DNA of 64,000 nucleotides, taken from NCBI RefSeq assembly GCF_037042905.1, contig NC_087252.1, positions 2,939,501 through 3,003,500 on the forward strand. Direction: 5' to 3'. Numbering within the stretch: position 1 is the first letter of the stretch; every line of letters begins with the position of its first letter. Under the pieces are notes generated by a model. That model was not told the origin of the DNA, searched no databases, and saw only the letters and a list, made by a program, of their open reading frames with translations. Positions 27,201 through 39,200 of the stretch are shown one piece after another. A program made the translations under genes and the position numbers. The DNA comes from Lytechinus pictus (taxonomy: Eukaryota > Echinodermata > Echinoidea > Temnopleuroida > Toxopneustidae).

Positions 27201-30200
27201 AAAAAATAAACCACTAGAATTTGTCAGAATGTGTCGAAATTCTGCAAATAGGTCAATCTTGTGACTTTTGGAAAGGTACTTTTGGGAACTTATGTAATGA
27301 ATCTCTCACGCATGATTTCACTGGAGTGATGATTATTTTTAAGTAACACATGAACAAAAAATATTGATCAATTTCAGCAACGTCCCTGCTTAAAGAGCAA
27401 TGCTTTCAATTGTTACGGTGCATTGAAAAAAAGTTAATAACGTTTAATACAAGTTACTCAATGGATAAAAAGTTAGGATAATATTATCTGAATGCTACTG
27501 AAAAACATTTTTTTTGTAAGCAACCATGGGCAACATCTTTAAAATACTACTGAAGGACTTGATTTAGAATCGCACCACGTGCTTAAGACTCTGGCAGCGC
27601 CGATTTATAACCAGATAGCGCCGATTTATAACCAGATGGCGCTGATTATTCTTGACCGGCCCCAATTTAGATATAGGTGGCGCTGATTATCCTTGATCGG
27701 CGCCGGTTAAGACTCTGGCAGTGCCGATTTATAACCAAATGGCGCTGATTATTCTTGTCCGGCGCCGATTTAGATTTAGGTGGCGCTGATTATTCTTGAT
27801 TGGCGCCAGTTATATGCAGTCAGCGCACTGCTGATTATTTTTAAACGGCGAAGTTGTTGGGAAAAGGGTAGTTAAAAGAAAATATAAGGAAGATGAGATA
27901 TGATTGTGCTTTGCTGGGGGATAGTCTTTCCTTACTGTTGCTAATATGATCAGTGTATATTTTTTAAGCGGCGCCTTTTCTTTCTTTTACTTTTCTTTTC
28001 TTTTTTTTGAGCGGCGCCTTAGGCGCCGCTCAAATATTATGGGGGGGGGGGGGGCGTGCGCCCCCTGTGCCCCCCCTGGATCCGCCACTGGTATACATGT
28101 TATTGAGAGTAGTGTCACTTTCAAAACCTTTCTTAGCTGCAAGGAATACTGAATCTCATTTCCACAATGTGCTCTGAATGCACAATGCCTGTGTTTCTAA
28201 TATGTACCCAAATTACCAAATTTAAAGAACACATGTTAAGATCTAATGAATCAGCAAAATAATCCACCTTCTATCATGATCAGCAGGCATAACAGCCTAC
28301 TCTTGAATACTTCAATTACAGTTTGTCGAAAGAAATAACACAAAGAAAAAGAAACATATCGAATTGTAACTCTCGTAAATATATCAAAAATATTCAATTA
28401 ACGCATCGCGCTCTCATTTCTTTTACGAGATACCCCCCCCCCGAAATATGGTTCATGTTTACAATTTAAAAAAGGCGTATAAATGTCCCCTTTCCAGGTC
28501 AATAACAGCTCGCGCTTTGTGCTCGCATTATAAATTAAGTGAGATGCGTATTGGGTTTCATGAATTTGTAACTATATTATTGCTGGTATATATATTATTG
28601 TCTTTTCAAAATAACATTATTTGTTTAGACGTAATGAGAGAGATACATACATATATTCATTTATTATAATATATTTATATTGTCGCTATTGCACAGAAAA
28701 GAGCAAAAATACAACCGAAGTCTAGTTTTATAGTAACTCACCAGTAACGTAATGAGCCAACAACAAAAAATGGAGGGGGCCAGACAAGGATGACATTTAT
28801 TTTCCTTTCCTTTATTCTTTTTTTTTCATTGGTAGGGAGAATGGGGGGGGGGGGGGGATCCGTGCCCCCTAGCACGCCCCTCCCCCATCTGTACGCCAGT
28901 GATGATCATACTTTCGTTTGAAACAAATTGAAAGAAAAAAAGTGTAAGGGTAGATAAGGCCCAATACGTAAATACAAATTATTGATAAAAATATTAATAA
29001 TTATAATGCTGATAAATATACAATAAATCAAGCGGTCACCAATAAAAATAAACAACGTGAAAGAACAAAACGAGAAAGAGAGAGAGAGAGAGAGAGCCCG
29101 CGCGAATGTATGGTGTATAAGTTGCTGGAAAGCAGAAGAGATATTGTGTCCAGCACCCCCCCCCCCCAAAAAAAAAAAAAAAAAAATATATATCTCCACC
29201 GCTCAAGACCGGAGTGAAACCAATGATAATAATATATGAACAAAAATCCAGATTCACAATTTCAATGGGGAGTGTGTCATTCCCCTTCTCCGTTTCAATT
29301 TGTCAAGTGGCAGCGGCAGGGAGAACAATCTGTTTTGTTTTCAAAGCAGAAAGCTGTGATGATAGGAGGAGAATAAAATAAATAAAACATTAACGAATAA
29401 CAAGAACAAAACAATTTGTATCAGGATGAATCTCTTATTATTTAACATAGACCAACTTGGAATAATAAGATGTTCATGCAATTGTCGTATAATCGGATCA
29501 GATGTCGGCGGAGCAAATATCGGCGGAGCAATTGTCGCGGAGCAATTGTCGTATATTCGGAGCAATTTTCGGTGGAGCAAATATCGGCGGATCAATTGTC
29601 GCGGAGCAATTGTCGTATAATCGGAGCAATTTTCGGCGGAGCAAATATCGGCGGAGCAATTGTCGCGGAGCAATTGTCGTATAATCGGAGCAATTTTCGG
29701 CGGAGCAAATATCGGCGGAGCAATTGTCGCGGAGCAATTGTCGTATAATTGGAGCAGGTGTCGGCGGAGCAATTGTCGGCGGAGCTATTGTCGGCGGATC
29801 AATTTTCGGTGGAGCTGATGTCGGCGGAGCAGATGTCGGCGGAGCAAATATCGGCGGAGCAAATATCGGCGGAGCAAGTGTCGACGGAGCACATATCGGC
29901 GGAGCAAGTGTCGACGGAGCAACTGTCGGCGGAGCAACTGTCCGGAGCAATTGTCGGCGGAGCAATTGTCTTATTTTGCGTAGCAATTGTCGGCGGAGCA
30001 ATTGTCGGGTCACCCTTCACCCCCCCCCCCCCTATTTCCCAAATCGTGTACAAAAACGTAAAAATGACCATATGATTGTGATTTCTAGCATGGTCAGCCC
30101 CCGCACTTTTATTGAAAACCGTTCCGCGGCCCCTTTGTATGTCATGTAATATACCATGCAAGCATAGTTTAAGTTTACTTCGCAATAAATATTATAATAT

Positions 30201-33200
30201 ACAAATGTGTAAATTGACGCCTTCAGCCTGTGCTACAATTGTTATGCACAATTCTTCTTTTCTTCTTCTTCCTGTAAAGTACAGACTGCCGTTGGCATAT
30301 TATCATACTCGTGCTTGTCAAGTGCCCAGATGAATAGTGCGATTAAAAATCTCTACAAAACTATGTGCGGCTAAAAACAGAAGAGGCCTTAACGAAGCCT
30401 CCTTTGCTGCACCTCCTGCTTGAAAGACGCGAGGGAGGTGCTGTGAACTATCTTTGCTGGGAGTGAGTTCCACATTCTGATAGCATCAGTAAAGAATGTT
30501 TTTTGATATATTTGTGTTCTGGCATATGGGATTTGGAACTTATCAGGATTTCCACGTGTACATGGTCCAGTTGATGGAATAAACTGGTCATCCGGGATGT
30601 CAATAAGCTTGTTGATGATACCGTAGACCATGCTAGCTCTCTGTTGTGCCCTTCTTTCCTGAAGCGTAGCCCACTGGAGTTGCTTTAGCATATCTGATAC
30701 GCTGCTGGTACGTCGAAAGTCTCCTAAAGCAAAGCGGGCGTAACGGCGTTGTACCATTTCCAGTTTTGAGATGTTCCTCTGGGTAAATGGGTCCCATACC
30801 ACAGCAGCATATTCCAGTACTGGAAGGACAAGTGCTTTGTAGCACAACACTTTCGTCTTGAGAGGGCAGTCCCTGATATTTCTCTGCAGGAAGCTGCTGA
30901 CTGAGTTGGCAGACTTAGTTGTTTTGTCTACATGGTGATTCCACTTCAGGTTTTCTCGAAGTTTACACCAAGGTATTTTGCTTTATCAGTCTCCACCAGG
31001 GGGGTTCCATGAATGCAATATGGTGTTGAACTCTTGATAACTACCCTCTTATTGGTAACATGCATAACTTGGCATTTTTGCGGGTGAAATTGCATGAGCC
31101 AGTCATCTTCCCATACTTGAAGAGCATCCAGGTCCCTCTGAAGCTGTTTAGTGTCCTCCTTTGTCTTGACCTTTCTGTACAAGATGCAGTCGTCAGCAAA
31201 GAGGCGCACCGTAGACTGTGATGATACATATTCAGGGAGGTCATTAATGAAGAGGAGGAAGAGCAGAGGTCCGACCACGCTACCTTGCGGCACTCCTGAG
31301 AGAACGGGGGCTTCATGAGATGTAACTCCTTCAATAAGAACCCTCTGGGAGCGGTTGCTGAGTAGATGTTCAATCCATGAGTGAATATTGCCTCTGACTC
31401 CATAATAGTTGACTTTGTACATCAATCTACCATGGGGAACCTTGTCAAAGGCTTTTGACAAGTCCAGTAGAATCACACCAAGCTGATCGCCAGCATCAAT
31501 ACCCTTGGAAAGGTCCTGAACAGCATGTAAGAGCTGAGATGTACAGGAGCGCTTCTTGCGAAAGCCATGCTGGGCGTCACATAAGATGTTATTGCTATCC
31601 AGGTGGTCAAGAATGCTACTGCAGACAATGTGTTCCAGGGTCTTGCACACAATAAATGTCAGCGAGATTGGCCTGTAGTTTTCTGCTTCTTGAAGACAGG
31701 AACTACATTAGCTCTTTCCAGTCATCCGGAATAATGCCTTGGTCAACAGATGCTTGAAAGAGAATAGTGAGGATAGGCGTGAGTTCTGTCGCAAGTTCCT
31801 TCAAAAGTCTCGCTTGCAAGCCGTCTGGACCTGTTGCTTTGTGTATCTGCAGTGTTGATAGCAGATTGTCGCACTATCGGAGCAATTTACGGCGGAGCAA
31901 ATGTCGGCGGAGCAAATATTGACGGAGCAGGTGTTGGCGGAGCAATTTTGAGAAGAAAACAAGTGTACAAATAATTTGCCATTGCTCGCCATTTAATTCC
32001 ATACGAGGCATCAAAACACATAGGCAATATGCCTAAATAACATAAAAGGTAATGGACATCAACACAATCTGAATAATGTCGTGAGACATAACAAAAGACT
32101 ACATATGCATTAGAACTGTGGCATACTGAAAGATATGGTCACGTGAACACCAGGAGGGTAGTAACTCCTCCCTGGGGCTGTTGATCACGTGACCCACCCG
32201 CAGGATATTAGTTCTCACGGGTATTTCCCCTAAATCTTGGTAATCAACATCTTTGGAGCATATACTTTGATATTAATATTGGTGATCTGTCAGGTTTCAA
32301 ACAATTTGTTTCTGAACACAAACCTTCTACACATTGTATAAGGCTATCCTTTCATGCTCCTCCTTACCATTTCCGTGTAACAACCAAAATTAGCCACATT
32401 ACGTACTATGCTAAGTCTGAAAATACATATGACATGTATATGCATATATCCATACTATGGTTGTATCCGCAACCATGTTGTATCTGTGCATGCTTCCTTG
32501 ATAAACGCTGTAATTGCCCGCCCAACCTTATGCAAGCCAAAGAGTTACCTTCAGATTTCCTGTGCTCCTAATTTCCAACATAAAATCAATGTCTCTCCCA
32601 ACTTCCCAACCAATGCTTACATAATTCTTCCCAACCTCCCAACCATAATGTAATGTCTCACAGGAACATCATAAATCGTGGTACACCACATTTCCTAAAC
32701 ATTTCCCATGCTCCTACATGTAATTACATCCTAGAGCTCAAGGGCTCAATGTCTCTCCCAACCTCCCAACCATGCTGACATAATTCTGCCCAACCTCCCA
32801 ACCATAATGTAAAATCTAAAAAGAATATCATAAATCTTGAAACACAAAATTTCCTAATCATTTTACATGCTCTTAATTCCACCAAAGAGACTCAAAACTC
32901 AATGTCACTCCAAACCTCCCAACCATGCTGACCTACTGTCGTAATTCTGCCCAGCCTCCCAACCATAATGTAATGTCTCACAGGAATATCATAAATCGTG
33001 ATACACGAAGTTCCTAGATATGGTTATTCTCAACAGTAACTCAGCTCCACGTATAAAGTCAGTTGGTATGGTAACACTCAACAATCATTTATTGTTCCAC
33101 TGCAATGCCTCACAATCATGCAGCCCGTACACACTTTTACCTTGTGTGTCTAAATTTTGTACCATAGGTCCTCCCCTCTCGATATTATAAAATAAAACCC

Positions 33201-36200
33201 CGATATCATAACAAAGTACATAGGGTGGGAGGGGAGGGAAACTTGTTGCCTCGATGGGAGTTCAAACTGCAATGGCTTTATACGAGCACATGTCACTATA
33301 GAGTCGGGGGTAATAGTATGGAGCGCTTAGAATCATTTGTATTAAGCGTGATATGAATGCTGCATATTATAATGCAAGTTCCCCGCTGTGATTAATTCAC
33401 ATGATATGCAACTAGTGATCAGATGCACGTTCTAACTCAATTTAAAATATTTACATAGTTTAGCACCTGACTTATTCTTCAATAAAGCTAACACTTGTCT
33501 CTCTCAAAATTTTACTGATCACTACCTTATCGGCGGAGCAATTGTCGCGGAGCAATTGTCGTAAAATCGGAGCAAATATCGGCGGAGCAATTGTCGTATA
33601 ATCGGAGCAGATGTCGGCGGAGCGATTTTTGGCGGAGCAGATGTCGGCGGAGCAAATATCGGCGGAGCAAATATCAGCGGAGCAGACGTCGCCAGAGCAA
33701 ATATCGGCGAAGCAAATCTCGGCGGAGCAAGTGTCGACGGAGCAAATATCGGCGGAGCAAGTGTCAACGGAGCAACTGTCGGCAGAGCAATTATCCGGAG
33801 CAATTGTCGGCGGAGCAATTGTCTTTATTTTGCGTAGCAAATGTCGGCGGAGCAGATGTCGGGTCACCCATTTATCTGTTCCTGGTGGACTCGAACCCAC
33901 GACCTTTTGTTCAACAGTCAGGCGACTGAGCTAACTCGCTTCCTCATCAAAAGGTTCTAGGTCCCTTGATATTCCTTTATCGCCATTATTGCTTTAACGA
34001 TTCCGAACCTGGTGTCTGATGAGGCATTTGCCTCGAGAGTGCTCAGAGCTCAAAAGACCAAAGACTCTTGAGATGGTGATAAATGCCGATCTAAAGTGCC
34101 TTAAGGTAGTATCTGTGAGTGTTTATATTGGGCAAAGAGCAAGCCTAGGGTGTCACCAGGCGATGTAACTCTACAAAATATAATGCCATGAACTTAGATT
34201 TATATTTAAAAATGCTGTTTAGACAACAAAAAACAAGTAATTTTCCATATAAATGTTTTAAAATTGTCGAGATGATAGCTCTTCTAATAATTGTATTTTA
34301 TAGTTGTGATACACTTGTGGATTCGGCATACACCGATATCCCTTTTTTTCATACCTCGATAAACGGTCCTTTGGCGTCGTCTGCCGTAAGCCAGTCATTG
34401 CATTTATCTGTGGCCCACAAGACTGGATCCTCCTGATAGGACTGTTCCATTAGATAGCCCAGGGGATGAATGTCGCTCCATAGGACACGTTCACGACTGA
34501 ATTTAGGCAGAAAAAGTTGGAATGTCTGGTCAGTATAATAACATTTTTGTGCATCAATATTTGGTAAGTATTTTAGTTTTAAATGCTATATTCTAGATGC
34601 TTATGTTATCATTAATTGAAAGACTTCTATTCTGAAGTGGATGACTGTTTACAAAGGGACATACAAAACAGTAAAACATTACGTCAATATCTAACTGGGC
34701 TAATATACGAACTTTATTGTTAGAAAAAACAAGAAAATATTGTGTAGGAAGTTCAGGGTGATTTGATAATGATGTCCTTGGAATAAGAGGGTGTGGGAAG
34801 GGGGGGGGGAGTGATGATTAAATATCACCTACAATGTATGCCGGTATTGATTGATCAAACCATCGCAAATAATTTAAAAAAGTGTAAAAAAGTGTAACAT
34901 TGAAAGGGAGAAGATATAATTCGAATGTTAAATTTGAGAAAAAGCCTGTCAGCCTTAAAATGTCTACCCATATGTAGACCTGGCTGAAGTGACAACTTAC
35001 CCGTTTGCATTCCCAGTAATCCTGATCACTCCGAATGCATTGTCTTCCGTCACTTCCGGTTGTGCCGTTGGAGTGAACGTATGCGAGCCATCATCTGCTG
35101 TGCTATTAGTTATCAGATACACTGTTTCCCATCGCGGTCCAGGACTGTCCTCGCGGTATGCTAGAACATTGATCGAGAGGGCGCTGTCCGAGCTGCCAAA
35201 GCTTTCTTGGTCTGGTTCCCAAGTAATAGTAAGAGAGTTGTCGGCCACATCCCAATTGAAAGAATCTGTGTCCCTTCTTGTTATGGTAGGCGTTATTCTC
35301 CCGCTTTCAACTAGGAATGATAGAGGATGGTACAGTCAATGAGTTTTTCCCGTTTGCCCTCTTAGCAATGTGGCTATATAAAAGGAAAACATGTAGGTAT
35401 ATAGCGCGATAGAAATATGGAATTCAAATTAATACGAATCTGATTTCTGGTGTTGAAACGTATTTCGCGTGATTATTCTGATACTCACGGAGGGAATATA
35501 TGGTTGAAGGTGAAGAAGCAAGTTCGTCATCGGCCTTTACCACTGCAATGGTCACCTCTCCGACGAGGAAGAAAGGGTCAGGGACGCAATATGCCTCGTT
35601 GGTGTTAAGGACCGTCGCATTGACTTCCTGGATGATCTCACCACCATGGGAGAACACACAGGTCTGGACTCGCTCTACCGCCCAGCATGGTCCATAGAGG
35701 TATATCCTTTCGCCTCCCATCATACCGCAGCGGGCTGGGGTGATTGACAATTCTGAAAACGGTTTTAAAGACAATAGGGTTTTCATGTGTATATGTTACA
35801 TAAATAACATTGGCTCACTAGCTGCAGCGGTTGTTTGTTACTGTGGACGAATGTGGTAGACCTTTATTCAAAATCAGTTGATTAACATTCGTTAAAATAC
35901 ATATTTGGACCATCACACACTAAAGTTGCAGACAGTTTTTCTGGCATCACAATTTCTCACACACGCCTAATCATGAAATCTAATAATTCATGCACTTGCT
36001 ATCACCGTCTTTGACGTCTTTTTCCCATAAAAGATAATTTCACTAGTCCCATCCCTTTTTCCAACTTTTCATTCCGATTTTGGTGAGACTCGACGTCGAT
36101 GTCATCAGTAATATTTTCTCATCATCCCATTAGCGTTGTAATCATCACACGTACCATCATCAGTCTCGTTTTTGTCTTCATCATCACTACCACATCTACC

Positions 36201-39200
36201 AAAGTGATCTAAGTCTTCTTCACAATCATTATCTTTTAAATGTATGCAACGGCAGTCTTGACAACAGTCTTCTTTCTCCCATTCTTCCTCCTAATCATCA
36301 TTATGAACAGCAACGCCACCCATTTATTCGATAATGTCCCTCCGTTATTACCTGCTCCAGGTCCAGTTTTGCAGACTGGATCAATGATTGAACTGCTGTC
36401 TACCTTGTATGCGTAGACTCCATCTACGTCTACGTTGCTGTCAGTAGGCAATTCCCGTAATGTATCTTGATCGTAGTTAAAAACTTCGGAAATCTCACCG
36501 TCTGACATCAGAAACCCAACCTGATGGATAAAACAATGAAATTTCCAAATTGTTTCTCAATCTTATATGCGCCAATGTCCCAAACAGCACAGCTCACAAG
36601 TCCGCGCCTTCCCGAAACACTCAGCGGGGACTTTGCTTGCATTCGTTACCCTGATTGCACTGTGGGTAGCTTCAGGACTGTTTAAAGGACATGCCCACCC
36701 AACAAAAAGTTGATTTGAATAAAAAGGGAAAAATCCTACAACCATAACACTGAAAATTTCATCAAAATCGGATATAAAATAAGAAAGTTGTGACATTTTA
36801 AATGTTCGCTTTATTTCACAAAATAGTTATATGTACATCCTGGTCAGTATTCCAATGAGGAGACTGATGATGTCCTCCACTCACTATTTGTTTTGTATTT
36901 TATTATATGAAATATTCTAATTTTCTCCTCATTGTCAAGTGAAACAACGATTATTTCCTCCCTGAACATGTGGAATTATCATTGTTTAATACGAAATGGT
37001 TCAGTCAAGTTGGCCCTTATTGACAAATCCGTAAAAAAATGAAATGTTTAATTGAAACAATAAAAAACAAAAGAAATAGTGAGCGAGGGACATCATCGAC
37101 TGTCTCATTTACATGCCACTGAATTGTGCATAACACTGTTTTGTGAAAAATAAGCGAAACTTTAAAATGTCATAAGTTTCTTATTTTACATCCGATTTTG
37201 ATGAAATTTTCGGCGTTATGCTAGTTAGATTTTTCTCTATTTATTCAAATCAAGATTTTTCTGGGGTGGACTTGACCTTTAAGGAAAACGCTGTAATTTT
37301 CTGGAAATTTAGTTGTCCCTGATGGCGAATTCTTAAGAACAGCAAGGGCAGGCTATCCAATGTGTCAGAAAGTCACTAAACGTCCGAACTTTTGTCGAGA
37401 CAAATACTTTGATGGGGACATTTTTGTGTTATCGAATACCAGAGAGAGTCTTTTTAGGAATGGCAAAGGAAGCGTACAGGCTCTTTCATGGGATAGGACG
37501 CCCTGGAATTCAAATTAATTATGTATGATGGCCCTAAAGGGACATCGCAAATATACCAAATCGCGAATATTCACGACGAAATTGGCGACGAAATTCACGA
37601 CGTCGCCAATTTCGTCGTGAATTTCGTCGTCAATTTGAATATTCACGACGAATGGCCAATGTCGTCGTGAATTTGTTTTGCTTGCCTGGGCGGTATGCGG
37701 GTTGAAACCAATTCGTCTGCTGCTAATTCCTCCACTGCAGGGTCGATCTACATTCATTTAGTCTAATGCAATTCTGTCCATTAACTTTTCGCCTAACAAC
37801 CATATGGTCCAATAACCATTTGGTCCAGTCATCACTTCGTCTATAATCACCAGTTCGTCTATGACAATTTCGTCTCACAACTAGTTGATCTAATATCAAC
37901 TTTATTTTCCTTAATTTCGCCCAATTAACACTTAGTTCAATTAGACCAAATGGCATATGGAATAAATGGCAATTGGACCAACTTGGTTATTAGACAAAAT
38001 GGCAGTTAGACCATGTGGATAGTGGACGGACTGATGGTAGACCAAATGAAAGCAGACAAGTTGGCATTAGACCAATTGAAAAAAAAACATTGAAACGATA
38101 GAACGATGTCCACTGCTATCCATATGCTTAGGCGGATCCAGGGGGGAGGGGGCCGAGGGGCCCGCCCCCCCCCCCCTATTGGCAGAGCAAAAAGGGAAAG
38201 AAAGAAAAAAAGGGAGGGAAAAGAGAGTAGAAACAGAAGAGGAGGATCGAGACGAGTGAATAAAGTAAGATGAGGGGAAGACATGGAAATAAAAAGAATA
38301 TTTCATGTCACTATATAAAATTTTCGCTCGCGCTTCGCGCTCACATTGTCTGTAAATATGACAGTTTTATGGTCTGAATATCAACATTTTCCGCTCGCGC
38401 TACGCGCCCACAAATTTCGATTTATCAGGTATACCTATTATTTTCGTGTATTCCATAAAGTTTTCAAAATATCCCTTTTCAGGTCTGATTGTCAAAACGT
38501 ATCAGCTGGCGCTACACGCTCGCATTTTGATCGTATGTCTCAATATTGATTATACAATCCCCTTTTCATGACAATGCAAAGATTTAGGCTCACAATTTGC
38601 GCTCGCATTAATTGTTAAAATATATTAACTGATGCATCCTATTTATAATTACAAAAGTGCTTGAAATGTCCAGTTTTCAGGCCATAATATCATCAGACTT
38701 CACGCCCTCATTAGGCATTAATGAATAAGATATTAATTTAATAATTGAATTGTCCCTTTTGTTTCATCTCGCGCTTAGCAAGAGGAATAGGAAGACATTC
38801 ATCATTTCCATATGTTGACATGTCCTACATGTCCTAAGGATGTACCGGTCCTATGTCAAAACTCAAAGTAATTATAATGAAAAAATCAGCTCTGTGCAAT
38901 CCATATCCACTTTACAATTTTCTTACAAAGTGCTTGAAATATAGAGCTGAAATTGACTTTTTTTTCAGACCGGAATATCAAATAGTTTAAGCTCGCGCTT
39001 CGCGCTCGCTTTGATTTTCATGATAAAAGATGTATTTAGAATGCCCAGATTCTAGGTCTAAATATGAAACACGCGCGCGCATGTTTATTCAGATATTCAA
39101 CTTGTTCTCTATTTAAATCATTATCCAGTTTCAGATCACAATATAAACAATTTTCTGCTCGCACTTTGTGCTTGCATCATTAATATAGGAATTACTCATT

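Larger units (their letters stand above)
23631..34354. other. 10.7-kb repeat-rich intron splitting AMOP
   Basis: Holds four blocks of a 15-bp minisatellite, inverted copies of a composite repeat, a decayed reverse transcriptase, a 155-bp tandem array, G runs and a tRNA-like segment. Unlisted parts (24500-27570, 28100-28735, 31960-32580, 33020-33525, 33960-34350) are AT-rich with no gene seen. A CAT/ATC-type simple repeat lies at about 25360-25440. Confidence 0.6.

Noticed and set aside
29498..30013. Open frame of 171 codons on the minus strand (and 141 codons on the plus strand)
   Set aside because: Pure product of the 15-bp minisatellite, which stays open in several frames on both strands; no start context, domain or splice signals.
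33472..33900. Open frame of 142 codons with CSADI-type repeats
   Set aside because: Same minisatellite artefact. Looks like a Cys-rich repeat protein but follows from the DNA repeat.
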